Of a stretch of 64,000 bases of DNA, positions 60,577 to 64,000 are shown in pieces. This stretch comes from Cepaea nemoralis (taxonomy: Eukaryota > Mollusca > Gastropoda > Stylommatophora > Helicidae). Every line of letters starts with the position of its first letter. Within the stretch, counting starts at the first letter, position 1. Both the position numbers and the translations under genes were made by a program. The notes beneath the pieces are model-generated. The model saw only the letters and a program-made list of their open reading frames with translations, had not been told where the DNA came from and did not search any database. The stretch covers positions 124,001-188,000 of the forward strand of contig JACEFZ010015108.1 of the NCBI GenBank assembly GCA_014155875.1. The letters are read 5' to 3'.

Positions 60577-60692
60577 CTCCATTTGATCCACCTTCAGATA
60601 TTAAGGTCACAAACAAGAGCTCTACAGAACTTGAGATCACATGGAGACCTCCATCTGATGATAGTACTAATGGGAAGCTAACTGGATACAAT
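60577..60692 (+). CDS. sdk: sdk exon, FN3-9 first half
   Basis: Acceptor 'gtcctcag', donor 'gtaagt'; phase 1 in, phase 0 out. It reads 'APFDPPSDIKVTNKSSTELE', then 'ITWRPPSDD' and 'NGKLTGYN'. An alternative AG at 60556 would break the phase. The matching second half of the domain is not seen before 64000, so it should lie beyond the window. Confidence 0.87.
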
Positions 60693-61384
60693 GTAAGTGT
60701 GAACAATTTCAGCTTCTTGAATTATATAAAATGAACTCTATGAAATAAGCTCTACAGAATGAGCTTTTTGGAATGATTTCTATGAAATGTTAGAGATACT
60801 ATTATCTGTATCACACCAACTGCCTTTTGTGTCCACCTTTTACACTGTGATGTTCATGCTCTTACTGAAGTCACTTTATGCAGTCTTACTTTGATTTTGT
60901 TGTTTTAGTGGTTTTGCAGTCTAAGACCACAATCTGGTGGTAATCATGGTCTGTGACCAATGTATTTCATTTGCTGCTCTTTTTGTGAAGTATACTGGTT
61001 TCATCACCCAGCTACTGAGTTGAGTGCTTGGCACGACACTGTGAGCTGGGGATTTCTTTTGAAGTGCTTCTGTTTGTGTCCACATTGGCTGTGTTGTGAA
61101 GTGCATATTTAGAAAATGACAGACAGCTTGCCATGGAATTGAAGGCGTTCACGCAACTGATGAGAATGTTGTGAAGATGCTGCCATTTGTCGTGTTGATG
61201 ACTGAAGGACACACACGAACTTTGGAAGTAACGACAGGACGCCGGCTGTTTCAGGAAAATGACGTTTCTCTTCTTATGATTCATATTGCTGCACATGGTC
61301 ACACAAACACACTATCACTAAACTAATTCACATTAATACTACAACTATCTCAACTAACAACTATCACAAACTAAAAATTTAGGG
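60693..61384. other. Intronic sequence after the last exon seen
   Basis: No FN3-9 second half is present. An old repeat is likely at 60900-61300 but not identified. Confidence 0.35.
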
Positions 61385-61645
61385 GGGCTGCGTGGTCTCA
61401 AGGTATGGTGTCCGCCTCGAGTGCTTGAGGTCCCGGGTTCAAGCCCTGGTGATGCCGGTTTTTTTTCTTGTGGACTTCTAGTAATAAAATTTCCCCTGGT
61501 CTCTGGGTTGTGAGATCGGATGCCCATGTGTATTGTTGCGCACATAAAAAATCCCTTGGCAGCTGGAAATCGAAAAAGAGTAGCCTAACAGCGCTGCCCG
61601 GGCACAATTTGGAGTTAAAAATCTACCGAAAGTATTTCAGGATCC
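61385..61645 (+). mobile_element. SINE family M, tRNA-headed
   Basis: Head 'ggggggctgcgtggtctcaa' with A-box-like sequence and B box in 'cgggttcaagccctggtgat', then a core 'gttgcgcacataaaaaatcc' and 'cttggcagctgg'. SINEs with this core are common in lophotrochozoan genomes as far as I recall. Confidence 0.7.
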
Positions 61646-62059
61646 TCGCCAGTGTACGAAGTTCGTACACTGAACTGAGTTTCTCCAGACTCAGATTTGA
61701 GTTAGGAGTAGAACGGAGCACTTATGGGTTGCACCCGTGTGCCGTGATGTTGATCCATCGACTAAACTAAGCTCACAACTAACATCTCGGCGGCAATATA
61801 TAGTTTGCCATTGCCGAACTCATAATTCAGAGCCATGCGTCTGGTACCATGATCTCCGCTCGAGTCTAACTGATGTATGGTGACGTTTTGCGCTTGCACC
61901 AAAACGTCTTGCATACTTTTCATGCTTTTGTAACCAATGCTGTGCAAAGTGTGTCTTACAATCCTCTCGCTTTTCACATCTTGTCACAGGACTGTGCAAA
62001 ACTCTAAGCTACCTGTACTCAATAACCCATAGCCTGACCCAGGTCTATGGCACAGCTTG

Positions 62060-62503
62060 TTGCCGGCAGCATTTGCATTATGCAATGATGCATATGTATG
62101 CTGCTAGTGTTTGTTCAGATTTCTGTTTCATGTCTAGCGTTCGTTGTCTCGGATGGCTGTGTGAGGTGCACCAAATTGGAATCCTCCCAGCCAATGCAAG
62201 TTAGCAAGGCAGGCGTTTTGAGAATGTAACCGCATCGTGCAACTAGGGTCGTGGTTTGGGCAAAAGAGCAAATTTGTACGACCGTTCGACAAAGTCTCGA
62301 TAAGCGCCCACTCTCTCTCGATGAGTAGTGGGCCTGCAGTCAGTAAGCTGGGATAGCTTTTCGGTCAGTCCTGCCGGCGTAGCTTGAAAGCTCGTCGGTA
62401 GGCGTCCAGTGGTTTTGCATGTATCACCTTGTACCGGAAGGGCACGCTTTAGCGATGCTACTCTTGGCCTGCGTGTGCATGAATAGTCCGTCTGTCCAAT
62501 AGA
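62060..62503 (+). other. Probable rDNA 5' external transcribed spacer
   Basis: GC-richer than the surroundings and ending directly at the first base of an 18S-like sequence in the correct orientation, so it is probably 5' ETS. The left limit is uncertain. Confidence 0.45.
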
Positions 62504-62552
62504 TATCTGGTTGATCCTGCCAGTAGTCATATGCTTGTCTCAAAGACTAAGC
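62504..62552 (+). rRNA. 18S rRNA 5' end, 49-nt fragment (not functional)
   Basis: 'tatctggttgatcctgccag' and 'tagtcatatgcttgtctcaa' are the universal start of eukaryotic 18S rRNA. The match runs to 'agactaagc' (usually 'agattaagc') and stops there. A complete 18S would need about 1.8 kb, so this is a relic. Confidence 0.93.
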
Positions 62553-62660
62553 GAGACACAACTTGCTGCTCTTCAGGTAGACTGAGGATAGCAGTAAAAA
62601 GTTTAAATCGGGCACACGAAGGCAGAAGTTCTTGGTCCAGATACAAGCACTAAGGCTCTC

Positions 62661-62720
62661 AGCTGAATGATAAGGCTGAACACCTCTAAGCCATTAATCC
62701 TTGGACCTGAGAGCCGGGCC
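62661..62720 (+). rRNA. 28S rRNA 3'-end-like fragment
   Basis: 'ctgaacacctctaag' at 62676-62690 differs at one position from the conserved 28S 3'-end stretch 'ctgaacgcctctaag', and is followed by 'aatcc' and 'cgatac' at about the expected spacing. Similarity outside this is weak. Confidence 0.5.
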
Positions 62721-62985
62721 GATACAAACCTACTGAAAAATGGAGGTGAGATGCTAAGCACGCTACATGCTTAGTTCAGATACTTGTTTCGAGGGTTCTC
62801 AGCTGGGGGATATGAGGGATCTCCGTATGAGAGGGCCTAGCCGTTTTTCACTCCCTGATGCACAGAGGTAAGGTGCTGAGCCGGCAGCACATGTAGCCTA
62901 CCTCATGAGTGAGTACTAAAGGTAGAAAAGCGCCCCAGTCGCAAAAAATGGTTACGAAAAATTTCTGTATCTATGCTCACATAGA
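62721..62985 (+). other. Probable rDNA spacer-like sequence
   Basis: Follows the 28S-like end and continues after the LINE at 63760-64000. By position it could be intergenic spacer; no independent evidence. Confidence 0.3.
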
Positions 62986-63746
62986 ACTCACTTAAAGGAA
63001 AAAGCCCAACAGATGGGGCTGGTTATCAACCAAGATAAGACAGAATATATGGTAATTTCAAGAGACGGAATGGCTAAAAACTCTGGCCACATACAAATAG
63101 ATAATATGACCATTAAAAGAACGGAAACATACAAATACCTGGGTACAATCTTCAACTGCTCCAACATCATAAGGGAAGAAATACAAACTAGAATCAACTC
63201 TGGAAATAAGATATACTATGCACTACAACATCTACTAAAATCAAAGGCGCTATCTCGTAACACCAAAATCACAATATACAAAACACTGATCAGACCAGTT
63301 GTGCTGTATGGCTCTGAAACCTGGAGTACAACGAAAGGAGACGAAGCCTTGTTACAAACCTTTGAGAACAAAATTTTAAGACGCATCTTTGGACCCATTA
63401 GGGATACACAAAGTGGAGAGTGGAAAAGAAGAAGTAACAAAGACATTTATGATTTGTTTAAGTCCCCGCTAATCACTGGTATCATGAAGGCTAATAGACT
63501 ACAATGGCTGGGGCATATAGAAAGAATGGAAGATAATAGGGAAACAAAACTCGCTTACACTCAGGAAATAAATGACCGTAGACCCCGAGGTAGACCAAGA
63601 AGGCGGTGGAGAGATAATATACATACAGACCTACAAGCACTTGGAATCAACGACTGGCAAGAGAAGGTCCACCAGAGAGACGAATGGAGACAGATTGTAT
63701 TTGCAGCAAAGAACCTCAATGGCTCGGAATGCTGAAGAAGAAGAAG
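62986..63746 (+). pseudogene. LINE family G, 5'-truncated, inserted in rDNA-like sequence
   Basis: Open from 63013 to the stop at 63733-63735 (240 codons), the C-terminal part of a LINE protein: 'GLVINQDKTEYMVIS', 'YKYLGTIFNCSNIIREEI', 'LYGSETWSTTKGDEALL', 'LQWLGHIERMEDNRETK' and 'RRPRGRPRRRWRDNI'. The tail is GAA repeats. Perfect 13-bp target duplication 'atgctcacataga' at 62973-62985 and 63747-63759. The intact frame and exact duplication suggest a young insertion. Confidence 0.9.
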
Positions 63747-63759
63747 ATGCTCACATAGA

Positions 63760-64000
63760 GTGTAGTCGAAGGTGGAAAAACGTCTCAATAACATGAAATG
63801 GAACGCTTGGCTAGCGAATCCATTGCGTGGTCCGAAGTCCAAAGCGAAAGCTTACCTAGTGGATGTCGCCCACAGACTCCATTCCTGGTTTGTGCTTGAG
63901 CGACCAGTGGCAAGTGAAATGCCCAATACATGGAAGTGAGGAATCAAAGCAGCCCTGAGCAGGACGTGGCAATTCCTTGGGTGAGCCCAGTCTCAGAGCA
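63760..64000 (+). other. Continuation of rDNA-like spacer
   Basis: Host sequence resuming after the LINE. GC-richer than the intron; no gene recognised. Confidence 0.3.

Noticed and set aside
60551..60577. Upstream acceptor 'ctacag' at 60556 for the last exon
   Set aside because: It would put the exon out of phase with 56347 and add residues without FN3 character.
62504..62985. R-type retrotransposon specific to 18S or 28S
   Set aside because: The rRNA pieces are 49 nt and about 60 nt long with no retrotransposon ORF joined at the known target sites. The LINE nearby has its own target duplication in spacer-like sequence.

Overview
The window is animal (metazoan) nuclear DNA: AT-rich, intron-dominated, with GT-AG introns of 1 to 10 kb, long dinucleotide arrays and a dense load of LINEs, SINEs, DNA transposons and satellites. 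The repeat style (tRNA-headed SINEs, one with a central motif like 'acataaaaaatccc', plus RTE/L2-type LINEs and Helitrons) would fit a lophotrochozoan such as a mollusc, but that placement is inference.

One host gene runs along the + strand through almost the whole window: the middle of sidekick (sdk), a large homophilic cell-adhesion protein with 6 Ig and 13 fibronectin type III (FN3) domains. I find 17 exons from 2780 to 60692, covering the second half of one FN3 domain (probably FN3-1) through the first half of another (probably FN3-9). The reading frame is open and the intron phases agree at every junction except one. There, two exons (50732-50960 and 56122-56347) both encode the second half of the same FN3 domain with the same phases. 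Joining both gives an immediate stop, and skipping both shifts the frame. This looks like a mutually exclusive exon pair and is the most interesting host-gene signal here.

Layout: 1-2730 LINE and SINE remnants; 2780 first sdk exon; 3045-6575 a satellite with about 50-bp units, split by a LINE; 7297-10157 a second satellite with 32-bp units and higher-order structure; 10910-11717 a dead Tigger/pogo element; 11823 and 12965 exons; 13270-23108 a LINE fragment followed by a dead L2/CR1-like LINE, of which 4,376 bp (with downstream intron, splice acceptor and 4 nt of exon) is present twice in tandem with no difference seen; 23105-31950 exons with SINEs, a hAT element and microsatellites between them; 32390-33086 a piggyBac-type MITE; 35237-37432 exons around a Helitron; 38707-41434 a dead Mutator-like (MULE) element; 41851-48103 exons around a second Helitron and a hAT MITE; 48033-60692 the alternative-exon region, whose intron holds a triple nest of insertions and a dead mariner; 61380-64000 a SINE and an rDNA-derived segment (18S 5' end joined to a 28S 3'-end-like piece) with a LINE inserted in it.

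All transposon ORFs I can read are broken or truncated, so the only evidently functional coding sequence is sdk. Exon boundaries come from splice consensus, phase continuity and remembered family resemblance; no search was run.
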